NCBI GenBank assembly: GCA_009869945.1
Contig: WIXG01000001.1
Location: forward strand, 186,001-250,000
Direction of reading: 5' to 3'
Length of the DNA: 64,000 nt
Source: Mesaphorura yosii
Taxonomy: Eukaryota; Arthropoda; Collembola; Poduromorpha; Tullbergiidae
Shown here: piece after piece, positions 12,114 to 25,419 of the stretch
How positions within the stretch are numbered: the first letter of the stretch is position 1
Layout of the letters: each line of letters starts with the position of its first letter
Program-made: the position numbers and the translations under genes
The notes under the pieces: model-generated
What the model was told of the DNA's origin: nothing
The model's input: only the letters and a program-made list of their open reading frames with translations
Database searches by the model: none

Positions 12114-13992
12114 ATGAGTGCAACTGGATTACCGGAAAGAATACTACAACACCTGGACGGATTGCCTGCTGATGGAAGTGTTGAAACTTTCGAATTAGCA
12201 AGAAAATTCCAAGAAGATCATCAGAGAATTGTCGGTGCAATGAAAAGTCTGGAGTCAGTTCCTAACTTAATCAGTACAGAGCAGAAGAGCTGCACAAAGT
12301 GGGAATTGACTGTTGAAGGTAACAAAGGCACAAATAATTCTCGTAACCAACAAATGACGCTAATGAGTAAACTAATGATTGCAGGTCAGGCAGTAGTTGA
12401 TAACGGAAGTCATGAGGCTGTAGTGTATTCAGCTGTTCCATCTGGTACTGACGGAATTGTCCAGCAGGAGCTATTGAAATTAACTGGAGCTAGTGGAAAG
12501 ATCGGAATGAGCAAGGCAATTCAGTCGGGTTGGCTAAAAACTAAGAAGGAGGACGGGACGACCAAATTGGTTCGAGCCGTGGATTCAATTGAGGACACTG
12601 TGAGTAATCTATTCATTTAACCGTGGTATGTATTCCAAATGTAGTTACTGTTAATGTGCTACTGTACCCTCCTTAGGTGCAAGCTCAACTGAAGGCATTA
12701 TCTCAGGATGGTGTAAACTCCAACATTGATAAAAATACAATTAATGAATTCAAGAAAAGAAAACTAATGCAGCAAGTGAATCAGACGTATTATGTCCTAA
12801 GGAGAGGCTCAAACTTTACGACAACAGTAGAAAAACAGGAGACTGATCTAACACCAGAATTATTAGCTTCAGGAGAGTGGAGGACGAAAAAATTCAAGCC
12901 TTACAACTTCAATGCTCTAGGAAGCAATCTGCATTCGGGGCATCTGCATCCTTTAATGAAGGCATGTAAAACAAACTAAAACAAAATTCGAACTGAGTTG
13001 CTAATTCATAATTACTTAATCCTTTGCAGGTGCGTTCCGAGTTCAGGCAAATCTTCCTTGAAATGGGATTCTCAGAAATGCCAACAAACCGTTTCATCGA
13101 AAGTGGCTTCTGGAATTTCGACGCATTATTCGTTCCACAACAGCATCCAGCTCGAGACGCCCAGGACACATTTTTCGTGTCTCGACCAATCACGTGCAAA
13201 TCCGTCCCTGCAGATTACATGGAAAATGTGAAGAAAGTGCATTCAGTTGGGGACTATGGATCTCAGGGTTATGGGTACGATTGGAAGAAGGAGGAAACAA
13301 TGAAAAATGTGCTACGCACACACACAACAGCGATCAGCGCCAGAATGTTGTACGCAATTGGTAAATAGCGTAGCAGTATCTTCTTCACACTTCATTCCTT
13401 TTTCTAACATTTCTCCTTGATTTGATCAGGCCAAAAGAAGCCGTTCGAACCTTGCAAGCTTTTCTCAATCGATCGAGTCTTCAGAAATGAAACACTGGAT
13501 GCAACGCATTTAGCTGAGTTTCACCAAGTCGAAGGTGTAATTGCTGACAGGAACATTACTCTGGGGCATTTGTTGGGAATTATGAAGCAGTTCTTCGGGA
13601 GACTTGGTCTCCACAAATTACGCTTTAAACCAGCCTACAATCCATACACAGAGCCCTCCATGGAAGTTTTCGCCTTCCATCCTGGCTTGAAGAAATGGGT
13701 AGAAGTAAGTAAAAATTCATCTCAACTCAACCATAATTTATTATCTAAGGGGCTACTAATTTAAATTTTCTGCTTCCAGATTGGAAATTCGGGTTTGTTC
13801 AGGCCGGAAATGCTGCTTCCGATGGGATTGCCTCCAGACGTGCGTGTAATCGGCTATGGGCTATCGTTAGAGAGGCCGACTATGATTCGTTATGGCATCG
13901 ACAACATTCGGGATTTATGTGGACCAAGAGTCGACCTCCAGATGGTTTACAACAATGCTTTATGCAGGCTGGATAAAATTAGGATAGAATAA
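12114..13992 (+). CDS. FARSA: Phenylalanine--tRNA ligase alpha subunit
   Basis: Catalytic subunit of the cytosolic alpha2-beta2 phenylalanyl-tRNA synthetase, which charges tRNA-Phe with phenylalanine using ATP. Exons: 12114-12318, 12385-12599, 12677-12961, 13030-13360, 13430-13704, 13780-13992 (507 aa; human 508). The N-terminal winged-helix region includes [11 protein letters not shown]. Class II synthetase sequence follows: [14 protein letters not shown], the SQGY region, motif 2 in [37 protein letters not shown], and motif 3 GLSLERPTM (464-472). The protein is collinear with human FARSA from end to end. Intron 1 (66 bp) is in frame without a stop, so an unspliced message would still be translatable. 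Intron 3 (12962-13029) is GC-AG: only AAG|GC keeps HPLMK joined to VRSEFRQ in frame. Confidence 0.97.
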
Positions 13993-14327
13993 CTTCATTA
14001 GTGTTAATTAATTTCGGTTTGTCAAATGTGATTCCAAACAATGACGTATTCTTTTGTGCGAGTCAATAACATGATTATTTAAATTTGACGTTGGACGTAT
14101 TTACCAATTCACATTTACGCATTCATTCGTTCATTGTCTCAAGAATTAAATTGCACCATTTCCTCATAAACGTTGAAACCGGTTTTTTCGCTGGCCCTTC
14201 TCAAGCGTGCTAACACTATTCTTTAAGCTCTTGGTTTCATTGCACTATAATTCATCCTCAACATGTTGGCTTTTAATGATTTAGTTGTATGGCATGGTCA
14301 ATGTTGATGAAGAAGAGCAAAAAATAT
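13993..14327. other. Convergent 3' intergenic gap, FARSA and questin-oxidase-like gene
   Basis: 335 bp between two convergent stop codons, AT-rich and non-coding, holding the 3' untranslated regions of both genes. I cannot place a consensus AATAAA confidently for either gene. Confidence 0.45.
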
Positions 14328-15659
14328 TCATTCGTCATCGTCGGATTGTAAAAACCCGATCCCACGAAAGGTCCATACGTTTTCGTCCGTGATCGTGTTG
14401 ACCATCATGAATGCACAATTGTCCACAAGTGCTTGAGAGACAATTCGTGCCGGTACCGTTTTCCTTACAAACAGGAGCGCACGAACCACTTTGGCGACAT
14501 GTTCGTCGTTGCACTCGATTGCCTTCTGAATAATTGCGGGCCATTTCACGTCAACATGACCGGACAACTTCGTCTTAAACCTGCCGATCACTTCCTCGCT
14601 GAAAGATGGCATTCCCTCGCGAATGTAAATGCAAACCAGCGCCAGCGCGTTTATTCGCAGCAAACGTCGCTGGTGGTGGCTGGACAAGGTTGGAAGAATG
14701 ACGCGCACGGCGTGATTTCCGGTTACTGCGTGGGCTAAGAAGAAATCCAACGAATTCTGGCGGTAAGAGCCGAAGCACGCATGGATCGTTGCCTTCGTCA
14801 GTGAATCTAAGTCAGATGGCTTGATAAATTCTTGGTCGAGGTGCCATTTCCTCAAGAGCGCCTTAATCTCGCTCTCATTTGCGATGATAATGTCTTCCAA
14901 ATCAAGATCGATCATTTGCCTTTCCCGTTTTCGTTGCTTCACCTCAAGGTCTTTCAGCTCTGCGATCAGATCAAACTTGGTGAACGATCGCATGTTGTTT
15001 TCACCCAAATTGTCCATGACTTCGCCCACCTTAAGGTACCAGATGCAAGCGTACGCCAGGCCCTCAGCCAGCAGATGGGAGTTCTCATATTCAATTCCGT
15101 AGCCGATGTGAATCAGTGGGTGAAGTGCGCCAGAAATCAGACCAGGGATTAACCTCGGAAAGTACGTTTCCATGCAGTTCAGGTGGCCCTGCTTCTCAAC
15201 TTGTTCGTCAAAGAACGCGAGGTACTCAGCGTACGCGCTGTGAAAAGCGTTATACATAGACAAAGATAGAATCAGCATGAAAATAGAGAGGAATCACTTC
15301 GATACCTTTTATTTCCAATATGGCTTTGCCAGTTCCTATCATTAATCTCGAACTGTGGCTCTTTCAGCGGCTCCAGCTTCCTTGTGTAATACTCATAAAA
15401 TTCGGTGAGCCGCTCCTTTGACGCTGAAATTAAAGATAAAGTCGATGGAAATCTCCGATCTGGCCGATCCCAAGGTATGTGTAAGTTTAAGTGTATGAAA
15501 AAGATAAAAGATACCTCCCAAGCTGTACAAAGAGCAAAGTCCATGCGCCAGGTGATTGGCAAGGTACCCTTTATATGTGATATTATATTCGACATGGTTC
15601 TGTGCCAAAAGCTGCTGCAGAATCTTCTTCGCGTCAGGATTTGGAGTGCAGATCGCCAT
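14328..15659 (-). CDS. Questin-oxidase-like protein
   Basis: A member of the questin oxidase-like family (formerly DUF4243). Its namesake in Aspergillus is a Baeyer-Villiger-type enzyme opening the anthraquinone questin; the animal substrate is unknown. Exons: 15515-15659, 15306-15423, 14328-15237 (390 aa). Family signatures seen are YLANHLAHGLCSLYSLGA near the N-terminus, NWQSHIGNKSAYAEYLAFF across the second junction, and FPRLIPGLISGALHPLIHIG followed by YGIEYENSHLLAEGLAYA. These include the histidine-rich GALHPLIHIGYG motif. Splice phases are consistent, so it is a resident, expressed-looking gene and not contamination. An upstream in-frame Met (MLYYFARKM) exists; I chose the second, at 15657-15659, because the sequence before it looks untranslated. 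The C-terminus is acidic (SDDDE). It is best known from fungi and scattered in animals, so lateral origin is possible. Confidence 0.87.
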
Positions 15660-17307
15660 TTTTCTCGCAAAATAGTACAACAATATCTACTTCAGCAATT
15701 ACTCGTATACGTGAAGCGTATGTTCTACGATGTCTTGTTTTCCGCTTGAAAGGTGCTTGAGGTTGAGGGTTGAGCTGGCCACTTCAGTGCATTGATGTGT
15801 GACTTGTGAACACCAGATCGGTACTGAGCTTGGCGATCAGTCTGCGCGAGTGATTTCAACTTTTTGGTTTGAAGGAAATGATAAGGTCCGTGGCACACAG
15901 ACTAACCAGGCCAGACATAAGATAGTAGTACAAAGTACACGCTCGCTCTCGAGCGATTAAAAGTCAGTTTTTATGAAGCGGCCTTGAGTAAGCTGTCCCG
16001 ACTAGCGACCTATAATCCGTGGCTCATGCAGACAAAAGGATTCGCACTTGCCCTTCGGCTAATTGAGGGTAATCAAATTAAGCTTTCGGTCGTGAGAAGA
16101 TTTGTGACAGGTGTGGCAAATTTATGGAGTCATATAACGCCATTAATATTTGACTTGAGATGCAATGAATGGCGGAGGTTTCACTCATTTTTTCTTTACA
16201 ATTTATGGCAAATCAATATACCATGCATATCTAGTTGGAATTTTTTTGTTTCTGGCGTACCCGTAGTATTTAGAATTTAGCTGATGCCAGTTAGTGGAGC
16301 ACTTCTATAAGAGTGATCAGGCAGTGTGCATTTGATGAACATGAAGTATCGAATTTCGCTCAATGAGTCTTTTTTGGGCACCATGATTAATGATTCGGTT
16401 TGACTCCCGAAAAATTGACGCGCGACACTTGTGCAAACGTTGCGGCCAGTCTATCGGATGACATGCTTGATGAGCCGATTCTTTCTCCCATGGAGATTCA
16501 CGCCATCGAACTCTAATCAATCTTGGAGTTTTTTTTTTAGTTTTTGCTGTTCTTTTAGTGTCCAGAGGTTGACATTGAATCTCAAGCTAATCTGTTCAGT
16601 CGACTCCCAACAAAGTATGAGGAAAAAGTATGAAAAACGATTAGTTCATGTTATTGCCAACAGGATCTGCCGCAAATAAATTCTGTTGTCTTTCCAGCCA
16701 GTTTTCGTGATGAACGGATTTGTGCCTTTGTAATCCCAATTTCATGTTAGTGTCAGATGAATTTTATTTCAGCATTGATTACATCTCGAGGTTAGTCCTA
16801 TTAGTACACGGAATTCATATCTTGATTTTTTATCTGTCACTTTCTCCAGTTTGATTTCTAATCCTGCTTGAGGTCACAGCTCCGGTTCAAACATAAAGTA
16901 AGCTTTTGTATTGACAGGAGTATATTCAAGTCCTGTCCACTCTAAATTCGAACCAATATCAGGCTATGAGCGTACAAGCATTTACCATTGTGATTATTGA
17001 TTACATTGACAATTTTACAGAATATAGTGTATCTGGGTACGAATCTCTAGAAGGCAACGTTACGTTTCACTAAAAATGATATTTCGTCTTCGTCTCACAC
17101 ATTAGTTAACCTATGAGTATCATTTCGATTGAATGTCCTAAAAATAAAATTTCATTTCCTAAGCCTATACTTAAAATCTACAAGACACATCACAGTTCAC
17201 AGGTAAAAAGTTGAAACAAGGAAATAAAAAGATCATCAGTAAAATCAATAAGTACATAATCTCTTGAGTGTCTTAAGTTATCTACTTTCACATCTCATCT
17301 AGTAGTT
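15660..17307. other. Intergenic region, no gene seen
   Basis: 1.65 kb between the 5' end of the questin-oxidase-like gene and the 3' end of the glucuronosyltransferase gene. Frames of up to 98 codons occur (for example 15984-16280, +) but lack motifs, partners or coding-like composition. It is AT-rich with short T runs near 16530. Confidence 0.5.
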
Positions 17308-20300
17308 CTAAGGCGAGCTAGGCATGCCGTCGGCGCCGCCACTACCAAAGAACAGTTTGAAGAATGAGAAGGAATTGTTCGAGTCCATTGTGACTGCCTT
17401 ATTTGTGGAAGAATTTGGACCAGCCAAGCTTTTCTGAGGAAGATTCTTGAGTAGTTGCTGGAGATTCGTGCTGACCATCGTCTGCGTCTTCAGGCTGCGT
17501 GGTCGCTTTGGCCAACCATTTCGGAGCGCTTTTGTGTGCCACACGAGAATCTATAACGCAAAGTGAATTATAGTTAGTGCATAATTCAGTGATGTCCATG
17601 GTCCATCTGTCTCCGCCCTACCTCCGTGCAATTGTTGGCTAACGGCACAATGTCATGAATTTTAATTTCCAGCGACCGAAGTAGCTCATCTTCTTCGTAG
17701 CCCGCGACCCAGGGCATGTTGGCGTCCTCGTGCTGGAAAGAGACAGCAACAACAACATTAATGGAGCAATTAATATATTCCAGAATCGCGTGTTTCATTC
17801 ATCTTACTACGTATCTCTATTTTCAAGTCTGGATTGTGCTGTGTGCTGTAAATCATTCATGTCTTGCTTACACGCAAGAGAATTTTCAAGCACTGACTAA
17901 CTACACGGCTTCGCAAATTCGAGCTACAAGCCTGTTGTGCTGCAACAACTAATAATACTCGGCTCATCACATAACAACGTCGAAGGTGACACATGCATGC
18001 AACCTTTGATATAAGGATAATGAAATAATTTGCTGTCTTGGCCTTTGTCTTTGCGTATTTTCGCAATTTCCATTCCATCATCGGCTTCACTCGTCTTTTG
18101 TTTGCATAGTACGAGTATTAAGCCGTGAGTTCTGATGTATTAATATCATTACAACCATTGTTCGTTCATATTATCGTTCATGCTCTGCTTAGGAATTGAT
18201 TTTGTGTCTCATTAGTCATTTCTGGTCTTCCTAAATGCACGGATCCGGTACTACCGGAAAGGAAGCCTGAGAGCACGTAGGAAATTAGAAAAGGAGGAAT
18301 CCGTCAGGCAGTCGCAGCTCGTCTCGCTAAGTCCGTAAAACAAGAAGGGCATACAAACATTTTCTAGTGCGCGTTATTAATATGCTCCATTAATTATGGA
18401 ATAATGGAATTTGCAACTGCCAATTCTGTGCAATAAGACTCTCGGGTTTTCCATGCAACGCAGTGTATTGATTTTTGCACCATTTGGACTGCAAATATTT
18501 CATGCGAATTATCTACACAGGAAGTCATAAAAGAAAAGTGAATTAAGTTTCTTAGAAACGTCAAATGGAAAAGTGACCAAGCCCAAGCAAATACGCTTGA
18601 TTTGGGTTTTCCATTTGCAATACCAGTAAAGCTAGAATGAAGGCAATAAAATTCAACCTCGGGAGGTCGGAACCGAGCCAAGCTCTACGTTTACTACGTG
18701 TATGTTATACGTAATGAGAGGAGTGTCTGGGTAAAGCTCTCCGGATGACCACTGCGTACACGTAGTAATAATTCGCAAGCGTTCGAAAATCCTTCAAAAA
18801 ATCGTACCTTATGGAAAAGTTTCATATTTATCGAGAACCCAGCCATGTCCACCGGAAACTTGCGCCGTCCATTCCAGCCGTCGAAGAAGCCAATTACTTT
18901 TCCATTTCTTACAATTGGCGAGCTCACTCCCAATTCAGTGACCAGTCCAACCGGCCACATTGAGATTTTCGTTGTGCTTTGCATCTGGTAAGGGACAAGA
19001 AGAAAAGAAAATGACGAGTGCCCTACACATAAAAACAAACAAAAGAAGTCTGCCTCGGCTTTGTGCAAACTCGCGCACACGTCTGCCAGCGTAGATTTTC
19101 GTTTCTCAGAAACAAATACTAAAATAAGACAAAGTACTTGAACATCTGGCAGGCATTTACTTTACTCCTTTTTAAAAGGGTCCAATTAATTTTATGAGTT
19201 TCAGTTAATAGGCCCGAACGACCGGCACAATGGGCAATCGGGAAAGAATGTTTTGTCTCCTTCTGTTGGAAAGTGCAAAGAAAATATTGCCAGTGTGTCT
19301 TCTTTGTTACAGTCATAACGTTGTAAGCTCTAAATGTCTTAACATTTGTAAACATACAGGTGACAGACGAGAGGAGACACAATCATTACTCAAAGGGCAT
19401 GAAAATGATACCCAAGAGTACCACCTGTCAAACGTGAATAATAAACACACACATACCTGTCTAAATATATCGGTATCGTACGTGTTGTCGTCATCTGCAA
19501 AGTACACAATTCCTGCTTGAGCATTTTTCCTTAACCAGGCGATGGCTGCTCGTCTTCCGTTCACTCCGCGCGGCTTGCCCACGACCTTCACGTGCTGCGA
19601 CCGTGGGATACTTTTAAGGAGTGTGATTGTAAGTGGAAATCGTTGCAAAAACTGTTGCAAGTCTAGCAGACTTCCCTCGCTGCCCTGGGAAATGTCGTCG
19701 ACCACAATCCAGTGGATGAAGTGACTAGCCGGCAGCAAAGCTTGAGCGAGGCGTGTCAGTTCTGGCTTTTGCTCTGGTCGATAAAACGTTGGTGTGACAA
19801 CGTAAACTGTGCGGAGAAAGAAAAAATATATTTGATTTGGCAGAGATAAATTGAGGCTAGCAGACACACAGCGAATACTGAATATGGAAGTAGTTGACAG
19901 AATATTTCATCGCGTGGGTTCATTGTATATTTACGCAATGTGAATCTTCATTCACAGATGAAAGTGACCTGGATCGATTTGGGTTCGGTATGAAGTTGTA
20001 GCGTAGGCAATTCGGCAGTGGTTTTCACGCCTGGAAATGATTTTAAATTACGCTGGCGGTTGATGATTGTAAACAATAAATTATTAAACGTTGGAAAAGT
20101 TGGAATTGAGCCCGAGTTGAATCGCCTGCCCTTGCCCTTCCGTGAATAAGTAATTATAAGTTTCCTACACTGCCGAAATATCTACTGTCTTCTACCTTAT
20201 TATAACACAACATTCGATTGTCATTGCACTTGGTGTTGCAATACGTCCTCAAGTGTAGTAAACACACTACTATCAATGTCAATAGCCCGTGAACACGAAA

Positions 20301-20826
20301 CTCAAGGATGAGTGAGTATTCCGCCGGGCTAGAAATAATTGACAACGTTTGTCATTCTTAAAAAATTACCTGTCACACTATCGACTGGAGTGGGCCGCTC
20401 GTTTCGGGTGCCGCTCCCGCCATTCCCAGCGCCAGTGAATGCATCTTGAGCTAGCTGGAGTTGCTGAGCCTTATCAGTTACGGTGCTCGTGCGTCCTCCG
20501 CCGTTGAGGTCATTTGCGACTTCTTCGTAGTAAAGATTATTATTAAACGTGCTTCCTGGCACACTGTTTGTGTTCTTAATAGCACCACTGCTGTAATACA
20601 CATTATTATAACCACTGACACTCGTGCAAGGTTCACTCTGCTGTAGCTGCAATTGAGCTTGACTCTGACTGCTTTCACTCAGCAAATCACTTTCAATCAC
20701 GACCTGTCTCCCGGCGCCCGATGTGATGTACGCAATTTGCAGGTAAAATACACAGCTTACAAATCCAAGCAGGTAAATTAGCACGTACAAGACGAAGTTT
20801 CGCGTGCGGAAGGATGGGCGAAACAT
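17308..20826 (-). CDS. B3GAT: Beta-1,3-glucuronosyltransferase (GlcAT family, GT43)
   Basis: A type II Golgi membrane enzyme that transfers glucuronic acid from UDP-GlcA to a terminal beta-galactose of glycans, including the proteoglycan linker. Exons: 20370-20826, 19457-19806, 18808-18984, 17622-17732, 17308-17550 (445 aa as read). Residues about 11-33 form the membrane anchor. A Gln/Ser/Gly/Asn-rich stem runs to about 150. The catalytic part starts at VYVVTPTFYRPEQKPELTRL, with VDD, the Mn-binding DDD in FADDDNTYD, FPVDMAGFSINMKL, GYEEDELL carrying the presumed catalytic Glu, NNCTE and ILVWHT. I cannot say whether it is the GlcAT-I, -P or -S type; the long stem favours P/S. After WHTK the assembled frame continues for 74 atypical residues. 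A neighbouring frame gives a tail that aligns better with the family, so a one-base error in an A run is possible. Intron 3 is long (1.1 kb). Confidence 0.92.
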
Positions 20827-23800
20827 TTTGCTGCATTTGCGTTACGTGCTAAAAACTGAAAAGATGACTGGAAGTTGCACGGAGAAGAAGAACATTAAGA
20901 CGAGGAAAAGGGAGAAGAATTCTGCGGTTCTCATCGATCTGACGGTCGCCCGACGACTAAAAGTAAAAGAAATCTAACGGTACGAGACGGGCAAGCAAAT
21001 GCAAAAGTACACGTTCAGGTTCACATGTTGCCCGTTCTACACAGCGTAAAGTTGTGGCATGGGCTACTCCGAATTGTGAAATGTGGTTTTGGAATTTGGA
21101 ACCTTTTGCTCATTGCAGTTGCTATAGATGTGAAGACAAGCGCTACGAGACGAGTCCACTCTTGTAATGTGTGAAGGAGTTGAAGTAATCTCCAATACTT
21201 TCATTTATAGGGTGTAATATTCGAAAAACCTTTTTATTTGTGCACTCACGCGAGCAGAAACTGTGTCCGAACTGCAGCGGTCCTATCTGCTTTGTGTACG
21301 GCAAAAGGTAATCCATAATGCAGAAATTCGGATTTTTCTTGTCCCTTCTGCTTTGTTAGAGTACATTTGCATTGGCTCCCTACCCGAGAAAATGCGACAG
21401 CTTCATTGCAGCATTGCAGAGAGAGAAGGCAGACGGTTTTCGGTCCTTGTCTGCGTCGGAGAATCCGTGTGTGGTAGGGAAAAGAAGTTGCTCTCATCTT
21501 ACACTTCTTGGCAGCTGCACGACCGGGGCTCTAAATCTGATCCGGCTGGGAACTCTCTGAACAGATGAAAAAGAAGAGATTCTTATTCCTGAGTAATGGT
21601 ACTAAAATAAAATGTGGATGTAACTAACACTTATTGCTTCGTTTTTGCAAGCTAGACTCTGTCTATCCGTCTTAATTTCGATTGCCACGTTGCACTTTCA
21701 CAGAGTTCAGCCATCGCATTCACTGCATGAAACACGAAAGACACAATGCTTTAGAGCTGGAGAATTTGCAGATGCGGAATGTAAACTGCGGTCAGGTCTT
21801 CCTTTATCAACTGATTTAGACCTGTTTACGTTTACGGCATAATGTTCGTACACATGTTAACCAACCACAAATGGCAAAATGACATAAGGTTATCTACTGG
21901 TTCAAGCAACACAGGCTACAGTAAACACTTCCACGTCCACATGTCCAGCTTTGATTATGCCGCAGACGACCCAGCTTACATTATGATGTCATAATCGCTA
22001 AGCGTCCAGCAGCAATTGCGTCCAGCTCATACAACAACCTTTCTTTTCTGTCTTCATATGTAATTATCTTTAAGTACATTTTAATTCGTAACAGAATGTT
22101 GCGGAATTAGACTGATATTTCATATGCGGGCAAGATGCTGAAGCACAATCATTCTTGGCTTGGTTTCACGAGCATTGCAGTAGTGCCAAAATGAGGACAG
22201 TTTTTACCATCCAGTGCTGCCGCTGAATTATTTTCATCACCAGCAATAAAATCCAAGAGACGCACTTCGTATTCATCTTACCTCTCCACTGCAATGCGGG
22301 TGAGACTGAAAATCTGGGCACCCGTCGGAAACAATAGCGAGAGTGGATGAGTGCTGCAGATAATAAGAAGACTCGGCGAAAGCATGATCGCTTGCCAAGA
22401 CTTCAGGTTCCATTCCAACGACGAACTGAATGGACCGACACGAGGTGGACTTGAGTTGGACCCGGCGTCTTCCATTACTTCCGTATACCTTTATTCTTAG
22501 CTCGAAATAAGAAACTGTGCATGTCATGAATGTGGAAAGGTCAGAAATTACATCATGAAGAATGCGACATCACCGCTCATAGTTAAAAGAAGCCAGTCTT
22601 GCCCTGTCAGCTGTCAGCGAGCAGACAAGCATGACATGTGTGCATAAACACGAATCTGATGTGAGTTTACAGTTTCGTTAACTCATTTTCAGCGTAATTT
22701 GTTAAATCACATAGACTAGAACTTCCGCCCTTTGTCTTTGTGAAATACGTCAAAGCCATTTTCATTCTTGAGATCACACACATTTAACGGAGAGTCACAA
22801 TGAGTTACATTTTAGTAAACTGGGATTCCAACTTCAGCATAAGAATGAGGTGCTGCTTTCAGGCGATTATCGACTATGAATTGGTTTTTTATCTAAAGAT
22901 TGTTTGATTTATGGATGATTCTTAATTTCTTAGTTTCTAACTAGCTCGTCCACCCCACCCGTATTGCCTTCCATCATGAACTCTTTACTCCAGATAAATA
23001 TCGGCTGATTGAGCGTAAATGCGGACTGCGTAGAATTAGCTTTCGCCAAGAGTGAAATTATATTTACTTTACGCACTTTACGCAACAATGGCTCAATGTG
23101 TTGACAAAAGACGATGACCGACGAGGAAAGACCAATGGACATCTTGTATCATCTCACGTTTGATAATGGGAATACAAAACAGTTTATTGGCACAAAATAA
23201 AAGTGATCAATAAAACGAATAACAATACGCACTCGCTTGAAAAACCTTGCGTAATGCAGACTCGTGTAGATTTTACTGAGGTAGCAATGATAATACTGTT
23301 GAATAGTCAATACTTGTGGCAAAATAACCTTAAAAGCGAAGGAAATATTTACACAATGATAAAATATTGTCGCCGATTTCTAATATTTTCAGAATCACGC
23401 AATATAAAATACTGCATAATTCAGCTTGGCGTTCGCACAGACTCATGCAATCAAGTAAACTACCACCAACATTAATTACAGGAACATCAATCATTAGTGC
23501 TATTTTATAACCTTGTGTCCCGATTCTGTCGCGGGTTATAATTATCGAGCAATTTAAATGTCAACAAATCATTTCAATACAGAACAGGCAACAATAACAT
23601 TACTTCGAACTTGGCATTGCAGCGCCAGAATTAATACTGAATATGAAACTAACATTGACTTGGGCAACTGTCGCACGGAAATCCTCCATTTCATTAGTCG
23701 GAAAACCAACTTCGTGTATTTCTACCATTGCCATTCATGGAAGATGCGACAAGCCAAAGATATCTAGTTTGGCTTTACATTGTACAAAGTGTTCACTATT

Positions 23801-23840
23801 TACAACTTCTGAATTGTCCATTCCTCACTTTCAATCGTAA
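20827..23840. other. Intergenic region, no gene seen
   Basis: 3 kb between the B3GAT start and the ZC4H2 stop, both on the minus strand. The part next to 20826 should be the B3GAT 5'UTR and promoter. Reading frames are short and without motifs. Octamer ATTTGCAT lies at 21365-21372. I saw no tandem repeat or transposon end. Confidence 0.5.

Positions 23841-25419
<1,579 letters not shown>

Noticed and set aside
15984-16280. 98-codon plus-strand frame
   Set aside because: No motif, no splice partner, atypical composition and no conserved neighbour frame.
23275-23300. TGAGGTAGCAATG, starting like let-7
   Set aside because: Only the first eight bases match and no hairpin partner is visible.
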